A stretch of 64,000 nucleotides of DNA from Isochrysis galbana (GCA_018136815.1 CM030938.1:4045448-4109447), one strand, 5' to 3'; counted from the stretch's first letter, positions 32,205 through 42,703 are shown. Notes: generated from the letters alone by a model not told the origin. Translations and numbers: made by a program.

Positions 32205-33363
32205 ATGGAGCGCGCGCCGACCGCTCCCACCTCCCAGCCCCCCGCCGCCACGACGCCCCACCGGGGCCGCCCCAAGCCGCCGGAGCCGAAGCGCTCGCAG
32301 GCCGCCCCCCCTGACTGACAGCGATGTGGACATGATCCTACCGCCCTCGCCTCCTCAACAGCCACACAAGCAGGGAACAGGCAGAGTCCTGTTCCCTGCA
32401 GAACAACAGAGCCAGCCTCTGGCCCTGCCGCCAGCCACTGCCGCCATGCCAACGCAACAAGGACTCCCCATGGTGGGTGGCAGCCTTGCTGCCACCCCCA
32501 TGGTGGCAACTCCTACCTTCAGTGCACCCCTCGGGGGCGGGCACTTGACTCAACAATCAATCCTTGGAGCCTTTACGGTTTCCAACCCCTCCAACAATTC
32601 AGCACAGAAGTCGTACGCTGAGGCGGCCGGCCCCAAAGGGAAGCACCCGCAAGAAGCACAGAAGGCCTCACCTCCACCAACTCAACAACCACCACCGCCC
32701 TCGCGCAAGCGAGCGGATCCCCAGTCGGAACCGAAATCGTTCCAAACCCACACCACACAATTCGCCTCCCCCCCTCATGATGAGGAGGAGGAACCGGACG
32801 ACACCCCCTTCTTCATTCAGCTAGCACAGCTAGCTGACGACAAGAAGGAGATTAAGAGTGAAGACATTGCTACCTACATGAAGTTTCTTCTCTCCAAGCT
32901 TGAGGGCTTGGACGCAACCCCGGATGGGATGGACAAAGGGCGTAAAGGACCTTGGATTTTCTATGTCGATGAGGACGCGCACGACCAATTCAAAGCCGCC
33001 TACGGCGACAAACTCCAAGCTGCCCTCTCGGGTGTCTCGCACGACTTTGCGGTCACCTACGGCGCACTTGCCGACTCGGCCCCACGCAAATCTAGCGCCG
33101 TCCGCTCCTCTCTGAAGGAGGTGGCAACATACATAGTGTTTCGCATTTTTGACCCGGTAAAGGCTTACAAGACGAAAACCCGCCATCTCGCGAGCGCACT
33201 GGAGCGCGAAGGGTTCCACGTACTACGGGGCAACCAACAGCGCGCCAAAACCACCATAGAAGGGATCACGAAAGTCGAGTCGGGCAAGCGTCCGATTTGG
33301 CACTTCTATGTCTACACGGACACCTCCGCATTGGGACACCGCTTCCCACGTAACTTCCATTGA
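32205..33363 (+). CDS. Non-LTR retrotransposon ORF1-like protein, one frameshift
   Basis: Starts MERAPTAPTSQPPAATTPHR at 32205. A C-run near 32306-32312 shifts the frame, and a 346-codon frame then continues from about 32319 to the stop at 33363. The product has a Pro/Gln-rich N-terminal half, a short basic stretch (RKRADP), an acidic patch (DEEEEPDD) and a more globular C-terminal half (KGPWIFYVDEDAHDQFKAAY; YIVFRIFDPVKAYKTKTRHL). I do not recognise a named domain. The role as ORF1 RNA-binding protein is inferred from the 5' hairpin and the repeated occurrence of its start in three other places. No ORF2 follows, so this is a 3'-truncated or separate copy. Confidence 0.55.
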
Positions 33364-33509
33364 CTCGTTGACTCGGGGTATAGACTCGGGAACTCGGGGG
33401 GACTCGCTTGGGAACACGCTGGGTGTCGCCGAAGTTGCTACAAAAAGCTCGAGGGCACAGAGCCACACAAACTAACGGAGAGGCGGACGGAGAGAGAGAG
33501 AGAGAGAGA
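33364..33509. repeat. Short flank with GA microsatellite
   Basis: ACTCGG repeats near 33365-33405 and a run of 11-12 GA units at about 33488-33511. Confidence 0.6.
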
Positions 33510-33655
33510 GAGTCTCGCAGAGCGACTGCAGAACGAGAAGTCGAAGTCACGCCGGTTTATTAACGTAAACGAGCCAACAATTATAGTAACAGCAAAACAA
33601 AATTCGAATCGCAAATTTCGAGACCAAAATCTGCAAACCTGGACTTGAGACCATG
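33510..33655 (+). repeat. Dispersed repeat R3, copy 3
   Basis: Near-identical to 23358-23508, and likewise immediately 3' of a GA-rich tract. Confidence 0.75.
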
Positions 33656-33764
33656 GGGAATCCGAATCTGTGTGTCTTGTGCGTCAGTGGCAACACGGGG
33701 AACTGTTCAATTGTAATTGTGAGCGCGTACCTTACACAAATATTCATGCCTACAGCCTTCAGAT

Positions 33765-33969
33765 GGGCAGGAATACAACACACGCGAGGCAGAGGAGAGT
33801 CTGCCAGGGAAAGAGTGGGGCCAGCATGGCAGTCTGCTCCCGGCTCGCCATCAGGCATGCCAGGAGCATGGGTGGTTCCTCCTCCATCCCCCATGGCAGG
33901 GGAGGAGTGGAGAGAGGAAGCGGGGGGGGCTCGTGCCCCCCCATGGGCGAACTAAGTATAAACTTAGTT
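33765..33969 (-). repeat. R2 hairpin repeat family copy
   Basis: On the minus strand, AACTAAGTTTATACTTAGTT (33969-33950), then CGCCCATGGGGGGGCACGAG, as in the copy at 60278. Confidence 0.7.
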
Positions 33970-35130
33970 GCAAGGGGGGCGTGCAACGTTACCTGTTCTC
34001 AGCGCGGCCATAAGTAAACGATGAGTAAGCAAACGGGTTGCTCACGTTGCTCAGCATATGTAATATATGCAGACCCCCCGAAAATACGACTCGAGTTTCG
34101 GTGATCGGATACGGGCTCCCGCGGCGCTACACCGAGCTACCAGCCGGGAGTACCCATGAATGCACCCAACCCAACAACCCAACGGCGTTGGGCTCCTCTG
34201 CTCATGCTCAATGCCGCCATGGATGGCTCGTCGGCAATGGGTCATAGTCATAGCTTGCAATCTATTCGGTCTTGCCCGTCCGCCCGGCGCGTCACAAAGC
34301 TCGGCCATGTCCCCTCTAGTGTCGAGCTCCTGGCGTGGGCGCCGAAGCACACCATCATCCGTCCTCCTTGCATAGTGTGCATAGAGGGCGCGGTGCTTGA
34401 CGAGGCAAGCAAATGGAGCGGGCGCCCGAGACTAGCAAAAAAAGAAGACGTGCGATATAGTTGCAATGGAGAGCACACCAAAAGCCGTCGGTTTGCTGGA
34501 GAGCGCATAGCCAAATGACCACAGCCAGAGCACTCAATGCACGTCAAACAACAACGGTCTTCGCTCTGTCTATTTGATATCTCCTTTGGTAGTGTCCGAG
34601 GAGGTTCCGGGTGCTTTTCGTAAGGCGAGTGTAATCTCGACGGACCCTTGGCCTAGGTTATGGCTGAGTTTATGGGGCTCGAGGAATGATGGTTGATGAT
34701 CGATGACGATGGATGGAATCATAGCCGCAACCGCAGCTGATCAGGCGAGCCGCGACCGTGAGACATCGGGTCTCAAGATGCTGACGACTAAGAAGAAAAG
34801 TGAAGAAACTAGAACAAGAGCTACAGAATCGCTGGCTAGCGGGATCTAGCTGCGTATACTCTTGGACGGCTAGGTGGAGGCGAAAGAACTGCGCACGTAG
34901 AGCGAGACTGGGGCGAAGGTATCCGCTCTTCTCACGAACTGGCGGTTCGTCCAGCTCCCGGCAAGCACGCGCGAGGCCGACGCCTCGTGGCGTTCGATGG
35001 TGCGTTGGAGTTGAGGATCCCATCAGATTCATGAACGGCTTCAGCCACGAGCTTGAAGCTGAACAGCCGAGCCGAAATCATGACGTGTCGGGCGGCGTCT
35101 CGGTGCTACGTCTTCCTTTCGCCGCCCGCT
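33970..35130. other. Intergenic, nothing recognised
   Basis: No frame with recognisable domains. The right end is the 3' flank of the co-chaperone gene. Confidence 0.5.
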
Positions 35131-37719
35131 TCAGGGGTTTGCGTCAAACTCGAGCCACGCCTTCTCCTTGCGCAGCTTGCGGCTCGCCCCATGAGCCTTG
35201 AGGGTGTCAGAGAGCCGGAAGTACTCAGAAATGTCTGACGGGTTATTCTCGTGGAAGGACAGCACCGGCATCCCAAAAGCGGCTGGATCGATCTCAGCCT
35301 CTCCCTCCACGACGCACCGCCAATGCTTGCGTGCGCGTGTCGGCTCGAGCTTGGTCAGCGTGACTGTGAGCACGCACCCTGGCGGCGCATTCGAGCACGA
35401 ACCGGATAGCGGGCGCGCCACGTCGCTCGTGGCGGAAGGCGGCGTCTGCTCTTCTTCTAGGGCGTACACTGTCTCGTCCGAGACAATCAGGCGGTGCAGC
35501 CGCCCCTCGACGATGGGACGTCCTAGATGTCGTATAGCGATGCTATCCGATTTGGTGCGCACCTCGACGTCCGCTGGCCGTGTGCCGTGCGGGAGCCCGT
35601 GCACGGTAAGGCTGACCTCCTTCTCGTTCTGTGACCACGTATAGGTGGAGGTTCGTCCGCCCATCTCCTCATCGGTGAGGCGCACAACGCGTCCGGATTC
35701 GGCATCCATCACAAGGTTGCCCTCCAGCGCGTCTGCCTTGGCGCGCGCCATCTGCTCCTCATTCGAAAGCGTCAGCGCGATGCCCTGCTCATCGGCCTCC
35801 AGCTGCCCTGCAGCACTCGACCCGCTCCGACTCCAAGCTGACGTGGGAGCCATCGCGGCGTACGCGCCGTCGTCCCCGGTTGCAGCTACGCCGGCCAGCA
35901 TCCGCGTTGCTCGCTCGCGTTCGATGCGGCGAGCCGCCTCGGTCGCTATGCGGCAATCCTCCCACAGCTTGCGCACCGCAGTATTTTGGGGCTCAATACG
36001 TAGCGCCTCGGCGGCGTCGCATAGCGCCGCCGCAGACTCGCCCAAGGCCTGCCGCGCTATCGCCCTACGATAGAAGGCCTTCGCGCTCTTCGGCGCCAAT
36101 GCCCCGATGACACGGGTGCAGCAGGTCGCCGCCGCAGAGGGCTGGCCAAGCTTGAGATGACATTGCGCGGCATTCAGCAAGCACGCCGAAAACATCGCGG
36201 CCATCGAGCTGCCGGCCCCCTCCGGCCGCGCCAGCACCGCCTCGTCTACCGAGCGTGCATTCGCCGCTTCAGCGCGCTCGAGAAGCTCGATCGCCTCCTG
36301 AAATGAGGTGAGCGCGGGGCCCCACTCCGAGCGGTGAAAAGCCTGGACTCCACGCTCCTTGAGAGAGCGGGCCGCGACGACGAGCCGCTCGGAGTCCTCG
36401 TCTTCGAGAGCCCTGCGTTCCCGACGCTCGCTGAGCGCGCGTGCACCGTCAGCCACCGCACGCCAGTCAAGCAACTCAAGCATGTAGTGCAGTGTGGCGC
36501 CGGGAGGGATGGCCTTCTCAGCACACCCCCCCTTGCCGTATGCATACTCCGCGCGCACAAACACCCGCGCTATCTCACCGCGTGACATAGTCGCAACGGC
36601 GACGTGGAGCCCGGCGACCATCCCACTCGGACTGTGCCCCTCTTCCCCTACTATCAGGCCGCCGGTCCCCTTGGCCAACACCGTGTTGAGCTCCGTGTCG
36701 CTCGCGAGCTTCACCTCAAGGACCGAATTGACTGGCTCGTCGACCACTGCCGGATGCCGTCCCGCAGACCGCTTACCCTCGGCCGTCCGGCCAGCCTGCA
36801 CCACTGCCTCCTCGCAGTCCGCTGACATGTCGGACGAGATGAGAGAGCCACGGTAAGAGACACGAACGACCGAGCCCGGGGTGGGAAGCCCTGCGCTACC
36901 ATCACCCGGTCGGAGGACAGTCTTGAGCACGCCGCCATCATGCCCCAGCATGTGCGACACGGGCGAGGTGTCTGGGCGCGATGTGTCCACCGGTCGCTTG
37001 TCGCCTCCAAGGTGTAGCCCTGACACAGCCGCCTCCGCAGCCTGCAGCAAGCGCGTGCACGTAGAGCCATCCTCGGCCAAGTCGAGCGGCGTGCACCCAT
37101 CGGAATCAGTGACGTCCACCCGTGCGCCGTAGCGCAGCAGTAAGGTAACCAGACCATGGTGGCCAGCCACTGCTGCGGTATGCAGCGCCGTCACACCGTC
37201 CTCCAGCTCAGCAGCATTCGTGTCAGCGCACGCCTCGAGCAGCGCCCTCGCCACCTGTTCGTGCCCGCGTGCGGACGCGCGCATCAGCGCTGTCGCGCCG
37301 CCCTCGTCTGCCAGCGACGGGTCTGCTTCAGCACGTAGCAGCGAGCGCACAAGCCCGACATTGCCCTCGAGGCTCGCCTGCATAAGTGGCCGTACGCCTG
37401 CACCATCGGCGACATCGACATGCGCGCCAGCAGTAAGCAGCGCCTCCACAGCCTCTAGGTTGGCCGCGCCGACCGCGCAGTGGAGTGCGCGCACGCCGTT
37501 TGGGTCGGCTAGGTCGGTCCGAGCACGTAGTTCAAGCAGGCAACGGACCAGCGCGCCGCCCGCCGGCGCGAGACTCGCGTGCATCAGAGCACTCGCGCCT
37601 GTCGCGTCGGCCGCGTCGGCTGAGGCGCCTAGCTCTAACACTGCGTGGCGAGCGCAGGCGCAGTCGAGACGGGCGGCCGCCTGCAGCAGCAGTGCGTCGG
37701 CCGCGAGTGACGAGGCCAT
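35131..37719 (-). CDS. Ankyrin-FKBP-TPR-CS multidomain co-chaperone
   Basis: One uninterrupted frame of 862 residues from ATG 37719. Domains in order: six or so ankyrin repeats (about 20-225; ALHCAVGAANLEAVEALLTA, TALMRASARGHEQVARALLE); a divergent FKBP-type peptidyl-prolyl isomerase (about 260-416; GVLKTVLRPGDGS, YAYGKGG, IPPGATLHYMLELLDW); TPRs (about 455-590; LKERGVQAFHRSEWGPALTS, AKAFYRRAIARQALGE); and a CS/p23-like domain (about 693-805; YTWSQNEKEVSLTV, HWRCVVEGEAEID). FKBP-TPR proteins and CS-domain proteins are both Hsp90 partners, so an Hsp90-linked folding role is likely. Several FKBP active-site aromatics are not evident, so isomerase activity is uncertain. No intron is needed. A (GA)n tract lies upstream. 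Confidence 0.9.
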   Translation of the reverse strand: MASSLAADALLLQAAARLDCACARHAVLELGASADAADATGASALMHASLAPAGGALVRCLLELRARTDLADPNGVRALHCAVGAANLEAVEALLTAGAHVDVADGAGVRPLMQASLEGNVGLVRSLLRAEADPSLADEGGATALMRASARGHEQVARALLEACADTNAAELEDGVTALHTAAVAGHHGLVTLLLRYGARVDVTDSDGCTPLDLAEDGSTCTRLLQAAEAAVSGLHLGGDKRPVDTSRPDTSPVSHMLGHDGGVLKTVLRPGDGSAGLPTPGSVVRVSYRGSLISSDMSADCEEAVVQAGRTAEGKRSAGRHPAVVDEPVNSVLEVKLASDTELNTVLAKGTGGLIVGEEGHSPSGMVAGLHVAVATMSRGEIARVFVRAEYAYGKGGCAEKAIPPGATLHYMLELLDWRAVADGARALSERRERRALEDEDSERLVVAARSLKERGVQAFHRSEWGPALTSFQEAIELLERAEAANARSVDEAVLARPEGAGSSMAAMFSACLLNAAQCHLKLGQPSAAATCCTRVIGALAPKSAKAFYRRAIARQALGESAAALCDAAEALRIEPQNTAVRKLWEDCRIATEAARRIERERATRMLAGVAATGDDGAYAAMAPTSAWSRSGSSAAGQLEADEQGIALTLSNEEQMARAKADALEGNLVMDAESGRVVRLTDEEMGGRTSTYTWSQNEKEVSLTVHGLPHGTRPADVEVRTKSDSIAIRHLGRPIVEGRLHRLIVSDETVYALEEEQTPPSATSDVARPLSGSCSNAPPGCVLTVTLTKLEPTRARKHWRCVVEGEAEIDPAAFGMPVLSFHENNPSDISEYFRLSDTLKAHGASRKLRKEKAWLEFDANP

Positions 37720-37837
37720 CGTGGTGAGGCAGGCTGGCGGCCACCAGCGTGAAGGGAGGCAAGGAGATTGGGGACAGGGGACGGGGGAAGCCCTGGGAGA
37801 GGGCGTGCGGGAGGCAAAAGAAAGGAAAGAAGACGAG

Positions 37838-37968
<131 letters not shown>

Positions 37969-38929
37969 GGGCGGGAAGTACGTAAGATCTCTGTATTCCT
38001 ATTCACTAGAGAACTTTATACTTTATAATGATGATACTAGTGACGTCGTGACGTCATCAGACGGATATCAGGTGGATCAGGATCAGGATCGAACCTAACG
38101 GTAACGGCGACCGTACGTTAGGCGTTAGTTAGGCTGTCAGCAATCAGCAATCAGTGAGTGAGAGCCGGGAGGTATGATATCAATGTACTACGTATTATAA
38201 ATGTAAATATAAATGTGTAAATGTAAATAATGTGAGTGAATATCAATATACAATATAAATAAAAACCAAAATATAAAAAGTTTAAGCCCTTCTCCTTCTC
38301 CCGCCTCGCGCAAAGCAATAATAGAACGACCAACCGGCAACCGCGCGCGTGCGAGGAACGAGGGGCCCTCTCTGACCCTCCGATGGCTCTTCGGCTCTGG
38401 GCCTCCCTCGGCCCTCGGCGACGTCAAAGTCAAAGAAGGTCAGTCCGTTCAATGGTCGATTGTCAATGGGCTCCACGGATGGCTGATTGCTGATTTCGAC
38501 AAGTTTCGGCGCCCCGCCTGCTGCCTAATTGGCGATTGGCGTGACTGTCCGGGTGGCCTCCGTCCCTGTCCCTGTGTCCTGTGTGTATTTGTTTGATATC
38601 TGGTGGGAGCCCCTACACCTACACCGATGACGTAACGCTCGGGCAGTCAGTCACCCGGCACTTGGGCAGCTCAGAAAAACGGTAAAAATAACCTTTTTTA
38701 GTCTTCACAGAAAAGCTGGTATCCTGTTTTCCAATTGAAGGGCGGGGAGGGGACTCAAATAGTGTATGGACTCAAATAGATGGCTATCCTGCTGTAATAT
38801 TTACTAGAATGGACGGATACTCGTAGTCTAGATGTGTCTGGGTGGGAAGAGATGAGGAATGGAAAAGGAAGTGTTTTGCCGGGGGGGTGGCGCGGGGGGA
38901 GTGGCGCCTCTCACCTTGCGCGCGCGCGA
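37969..38929. other. Intergenic; contains a CAGAAAAAC-type repeat
   Basis: 38670-38730 reads CTCAGAAAAACGGTAAAAA, then TTTAGTCTTCACAGAAAAG, the family of 4390-4460. 38170-38280 is AT-rich (TAAATGTAAATATAAATG). No gene recognised. Confidence 0.5.
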
Positions 38930-39075
38930 GAGAGGGGGGAGGGGAGGGAGGGAGAGGGGGAGAGTGAGAGAGAGAGGAGGGGGTAAGGGTCAGTGAGTGA
39001 GAGAGAGAGAGTCGGTGAGACAGAGAGGGGGGAGGGGGGAGGAGGAGGGCGTCGGAGGGAGGAAGAGAGAGAGGG
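38930..39075. repeat. Purine-rich (GAGAG/GGGAG) tract upstream of REI1
   Basis: Plus-strand purines, so in this case the coding strand is purine-rich, unlike the other genes. Confidence 0.8.
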
Positions 39076-39123
39076 AAGGTGAGGCAGCGGCAGAAGATAA
39101 GCCGTTCCTTGCGATCCCCTGCG

Positions 39124-40674
39124 ATGTCCGACGAGCTCTACATTTGCCCTTACACCAAGAAGCGCTTCAAGTCCTTCGCAGCCTTCGCCAATCACACCAA
39201 CTCTAGAAAGTTCCGGCAGCTTGCGGCCAGGGCGGCTCCGAGTGAGGGGGAGGGGGAGGGCCAGGGAGAGGCAGATGGCGCGCAATTGGCTTCGAAGCGT
39301 GCAGCCACACTCACCGACGCCGGGCCGGCACGCGCGGGCCAGCTGGAGTGGGAGCATGAGGAGGGCGAGGAGGAAGGGGAGGAGGAAGAGGACGCGCAGC
39401 TAGCCGCTGCCATCGCAGCCTCGCTCGCTGAGCAGGAAGGTGGGCCGGCGACCGAAAGCTCGATCGATGGGGAGAATACGGAGGACGAGGAGCAGGAAGG
39501 GGAGGGGGAGGAGTATGAATGCGCTGAAGACGTCCCATCTGACCAGGACGAGGAGCACCAGCAGAGGATCGCCGCCGCCATCCAGGCTTCGCTGCTCGAC
39601 CAGAAGGGTGCACGCGAGCGCGCCTACGGGGCTGGCACGAGCTATGAGGCTGGAGCGCTCGTAGACGGCTTGCCCGGGCTGCACGTTGGCCAGCCGGGGC
39701 TGGAGCACGACATGGAGCAGGAGGAGTGGCTCGAGTGGGAAGGCGGGGAAGAGTCAAGCGACGAGTGGGCGAGTGACAAGGAGTCTGAGTGGGAAGAGGA
39801 CTGGGACTCGGATGGGCCAGAGGAGGCGTGGGAGGTAAACATGTGCGAGAGTCTGTTCGACGGGCATGTGAGCAAGTCGTTCGAGGCTAACGTTGCGTAC
39901 ATGAAGAAAGAGCAATCGTTCTTTGTACCAGACCTGTGCACGCTCGACGACCCACGCGGTCTGTATACGTACTTGCAAGAGAAGATATGCAGGCGTCATA
40001 CGTGCCTCTGCTGCAACCGCGTATTTGGGGGTGTCGAAGCGTGCCGCAGCCACATGCGCGACGTCTCGCACTGCCGTATCAACTTCGAGCGTGACGAAAT
40101 CGCCCTCGAGCTAGCTGCCGGTGCGTTCCAACTTGCCAGCGTGTCCATTACCTCCAAGGTGGGCGATGCGCAGCGCGCTGCCACCACGGGCTCAGCCTTT
40201 GTTGATCGCGAGAAGACAGAGCTTGTGCTTCCCAACGGCCACCGGTTGGGTCACCGCTCGCTCAAACATTTCTACCGGCAGAAGCGGCAGGACGGCGCAA
40301 GCGAGAGCCTAGTGCCGCACACCGCAAGCCTGCGGCACATGCAGGCCAAGATTGCGCTTCGAGAGGAAGCCAAGGAGAGGAACATGGTGTTGCGTCGCAG
40401 CGCTGGGCTTGCCCTTCACGGGGCGTCCAAAGCCATGTCCGCCAACTACATGCACAAGCCTGATGCTGCCGACAACAAGCACGCGCGGGCCATCGTACAC
40501 CACTGGGGGGCGGGCGGGGGCGGCTCACACTACCATATGGCAGGCTCGCGCCAGTACCAAAAAGGGCAAAAGGTCAAGGGCGTGGTATTGCGCCACTCAC
40601 GGCAAGGGGCACGCCTGCAGGCAGCACGCAACAAGGCCAACCGGAGCGATAGCAGCGTTGCAGTGCTTCGGTGA
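39124..40674 (+). CDS. REI1/ZNF622-family 60S ribosome maturation factor with UIM-like motifs
   Basis: 516 residues, one exon. The conserved core is SFEANVAYMKKEQSFFVPD, then GLYTYLQEKI and a C2H2 finger C-X2-C-X12-H-X5-H (TCLCCNRVFGGVEACRSHMR, about residues 292-317), followed by the family C-terminal region (LVLPNGHRLGHRSLKHFYRQ). REI1 and ZNF622 act late in cytoplasmic 60S maturation. Two helices in the acidic linker, DAQLAAAIAASLAEQE (about 90-106) and QQRIAAAIQASLLDQ (about 140-155), fit the ubiquitin-interacting motif. The N-terminal finger (LYICPYTKKRFKSFAAFANH) has lost its second Cys and second His. ATG 39124 was chosen as the first in-frame ATG. Confidence 0.92.
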   Translation: MSDELYICPYTKKRFKSFAAFANHTNSRKFRQLAARAAPSEGEGEGQGEADGAQLASKRAATLTDAGPARAGQLEWEHEEGEEEGEEEEDAQLAAAIAASLAEQEGGPATESSIDGENTEDEEQEGEGEEYECAEDVPSDQDEEHQQRIAAAIQASLLDQKGARERAYGAGTSYEAGALVDGLPGLHVGQPGLEHDMEQEEWLEWEGGEESSDEWASDKESEWEEDWDSDGPEEAWEVNMCESLFDGHVSKSFEANVAYMKKEQSFFVPDLCTLDDPRGLYTYLQEKICRRHTCLCCNRVFGGVEACRSHMRDVSHCRINFERDEIALELAAGAFQLASVSITSKVGDAQRAATTGSAFVDREKTELVLPNGHRLGHRSLKHFYRQKRQDGASESLVPHTASLRHMQAKIALREEAKERNMVLRRSAGLALHGASKAMSANYMHKPDAADNKHARAIVHHWGAGGGGSHYHMAGSRQYQKGQKVKGVVLRHSRQGARLQAARNKANRSDSSVAVLR

Positions 40675-41267
40675 GCCCATGTCACTGCTATGATGCTCCC
40701 GCAAGCACTTGCCTGTGCCGATTGAGCGACTTCGTCCGGCGGACCGCCGTGCCGGCTCTCGAAGACCCGTCTCGAGTCGGAGGGCACCTTGTGCTTCTGT
40801 GAGAGAGGAGAGCAAGATGCCGACCCATTGCCTGCTGCAAAGCACAGGGGTGCGAGTGTCGAGCGAACGCGATGTGCGTGTACTCATGTGTGCGCCACGC
40901 GTTGCCCTAATGAGCGCGCGGCCGTTGGAGTGAACGTCAGGGATTGGGGGGGCTGGTGGCCGTTTTCCTAGAGAGTTTTTGCTCTGGCGCTCGAGATCCA
41001 TGATGTGGTGGTGCACGACCCGAGACCCGAGGGAAGGGCCGGAGCAAGGAAGTGATACATTTTATTGTGTAGTGTGTAGAGCGCAAGCCGTGAGAGGAGA
41101 GGGAGAAGCGGCGATCTCAAGTTTGAGGTTTGATTGTTTTTTTGACAAATACCCCCATGACATGATGTATGGCCCATGAAGAGGGTATCACTTCTAGTTG
41201 CGGAGCCCCCTCGCACCCCCTCGCCCCCGCGCCCCCCCCTCCCCCATCCCTCATCCGCTCCCCTTGC
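40675..41267. other. Intergenic, nothing recognised
   Basis: REI1 3' flank. No further frame with a recognisable domain. Confidence 0.5.
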
Positions 41268-41640
41268 TCAACCTACTTTTATAAGTGGGGGACAATGGGG
41301 GCGCTCTGCGCCCCCTACACCGGGCACTAACTCCCCTCCGGGGGGGGCCGTCAGTCAATCTCATGCCCTGCCTCTCTCTTGGCATGGGCTGAGCACTCAA
41401 CACCCTGACCCAGACCCCAGTGGGCGCGGGTCGGGACTCGCACTCCCTAGGCCCCCATGGGCCTGCACTCGTATTGGCACTACCTTCCCCCCCCCTCCTG
41501 GTCACCAGGTAGACAGGGGACTGTGGGGGGCACCAAAGGGCATCGAGGCACGCGCTGGAGAGGCAGGAGAGGCCAGGGGCTGAGCCCCAGCCTCCACTGC
41601 CCCCGGAGCTGCCTAGCTGGTCCTCTGGGAGCCCCCTCAA
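41268..41640 (+). repeat. R2 hairpin repeat family copy (ACTTTTATAAGT variant)
   Basis: Hairpin ACTTTTATAAGT (41275-41286), then GGGGGACAATGGGGGCGC, GGGGGGGGCCGTCAGTCA and CCCCAGTGGGCGCGGGTCGG. The 3' half (GGTAGACAGGGGACTGTGGG onward) matches 60500-60640. Confidence 0.65.
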
Positions 41641-42006
41641 GTAGGTCCAGGCCAATACTTGTACAACTTGTTCTGCAAGTTTGGGTGGCTCGCCGAACTT
41701 GCCAGAAGTTTGGGCCCTCTATACAAGTGGCTGCAAGATTGGGGCCGTGGCGCCGGGCTCTCTACCAGTATCCAGTATAATCTCCTCTTTATTAGTAGAC
41801 AGCAACGTTTACGACAAGAGCTGAACATGTTCACTCGCGGTGAACAAGTTGTCGCGGTGAACAAGTTGACTCGGTGAACAAGTTGTCGCGCGGATGCGAC
41901 TCTTTAACATAAACAGGGCCTTTCATCACAGTAAATTGGCCCTCTCTCTTGCCCTCTTCAGCTCCGAGGAGACCGGCTGCGGCTGCGGCGCGCGGCGCGG
42001 CGCGCG
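41641..42006. other. Intergenic with a short direct repeat
   Basis: CGGTGAACAAGTTG occurs three times in 41838-41885. Otherwise nothing is recognised. Confidence 0.5.
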
Positions 42007-42175
42007 ATGTCGGGGCTAGGTAAGCCATGCCAGCCCCCTCTCCCTCTCCCTCTCCCCTCTGCCCACTGCGTGCTGGCCTGCCTGCACGTGTGAGCCCGTG
42101 GACGCGCATCTCAATCCTCCCTCACCTCCTGCGTAGGCAAGCACTACGAGAGTCCATACCACACCTGGTTCAAAG
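42007..42175 (+). CDS. First two exons of an unrecognised small protein gene, cut off by LINE sequence
   Basis: ATG 42007 opens a 13-nt exon (42007-42019) followed by GTAAGC; TGCGTAG at 42136 precedes exon 2 (42137-42175), which ends at a possible GTGTGA donor. The joined frame reads MSGLGKHYESPYHTWFKG. The 117-nt intron with clean GT-AG ends matches other genes here. Further exons should lie to the right, but LINE sequence begins within about 140 nt, so the gene is either interrupted or has an intron containing the LINE. Family unknown. Confidence 0.4.
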
Positions 42176-42313
42176 GTGTGATCGCATCAGTTCCCGACGC
42201 TAGGAACCGCGGAGGTTGGACGATTCGATCCTTGGTAGGCGTTCTTTCGTTCTCGTTCGTTCGTTCTCGTTCATCCGTTCTCGCTTTCGTCCCGTTCTCG
42301 CTCTCGCTGCTCG

Positions 42314-42703
42314 TCAACAACACTCACTCTCTACAAGACATCCCTCAACAACCGTCGATAAGGATATTGTTTCATGTCCGATTTTAGCTTTAACCACTAT
42401 CAGTCTCCCCGGGATAACTACCGACCAAGATTCTACTACTACGTCGCTTCTGTCCTTTCTAATGGCTACCGCCACTCCGCTCCCGGGGTCGCCCCTGGGC
42501 GCGGGAGATTGGAACCAGTCCCAACCTAGGGACCGGGCCAGGTTGCGCACCCTTAGGTGCCAGCCATCGCTGTAGTAATGCAGTTCCTGCGCGTAAAGAA
42601 TGTGGATTCCTCCTAATCTCGCTTGCGCTAGAGTCGATGCTAACTTGTGCTTAGCTCCATTCAAATTGTATGTTGCAATCTTAACTTCGTTACTACTCAC
42701 CAT
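42314..42703 (-). mobile_element. LINE ORF2 N-terminus (endonuclease start), copy B
   Basis: From ATG 42703 the minus-strand frame reads MVSSNEVKIATYNLNGAKHK and continues with the N-terminal part of an AP-endonuclease-like domain (ILYAQELHYY; GDPGSGVAVAIR). It is cut at about 42314, before the catalytic GD and SDH motifs. The alignment of GDPGSGVAVAIR with GDPASGVAVAIR in the neighbouring copy shows the same family. Confidence 0.8.

Noticed and set aside
41176-41583. Protein-like frame in the 41 kb R2 copy
   Set aside because: The same nucleotide family occurs in other copies with different frames broken, so it is non-coding repeat sequence.
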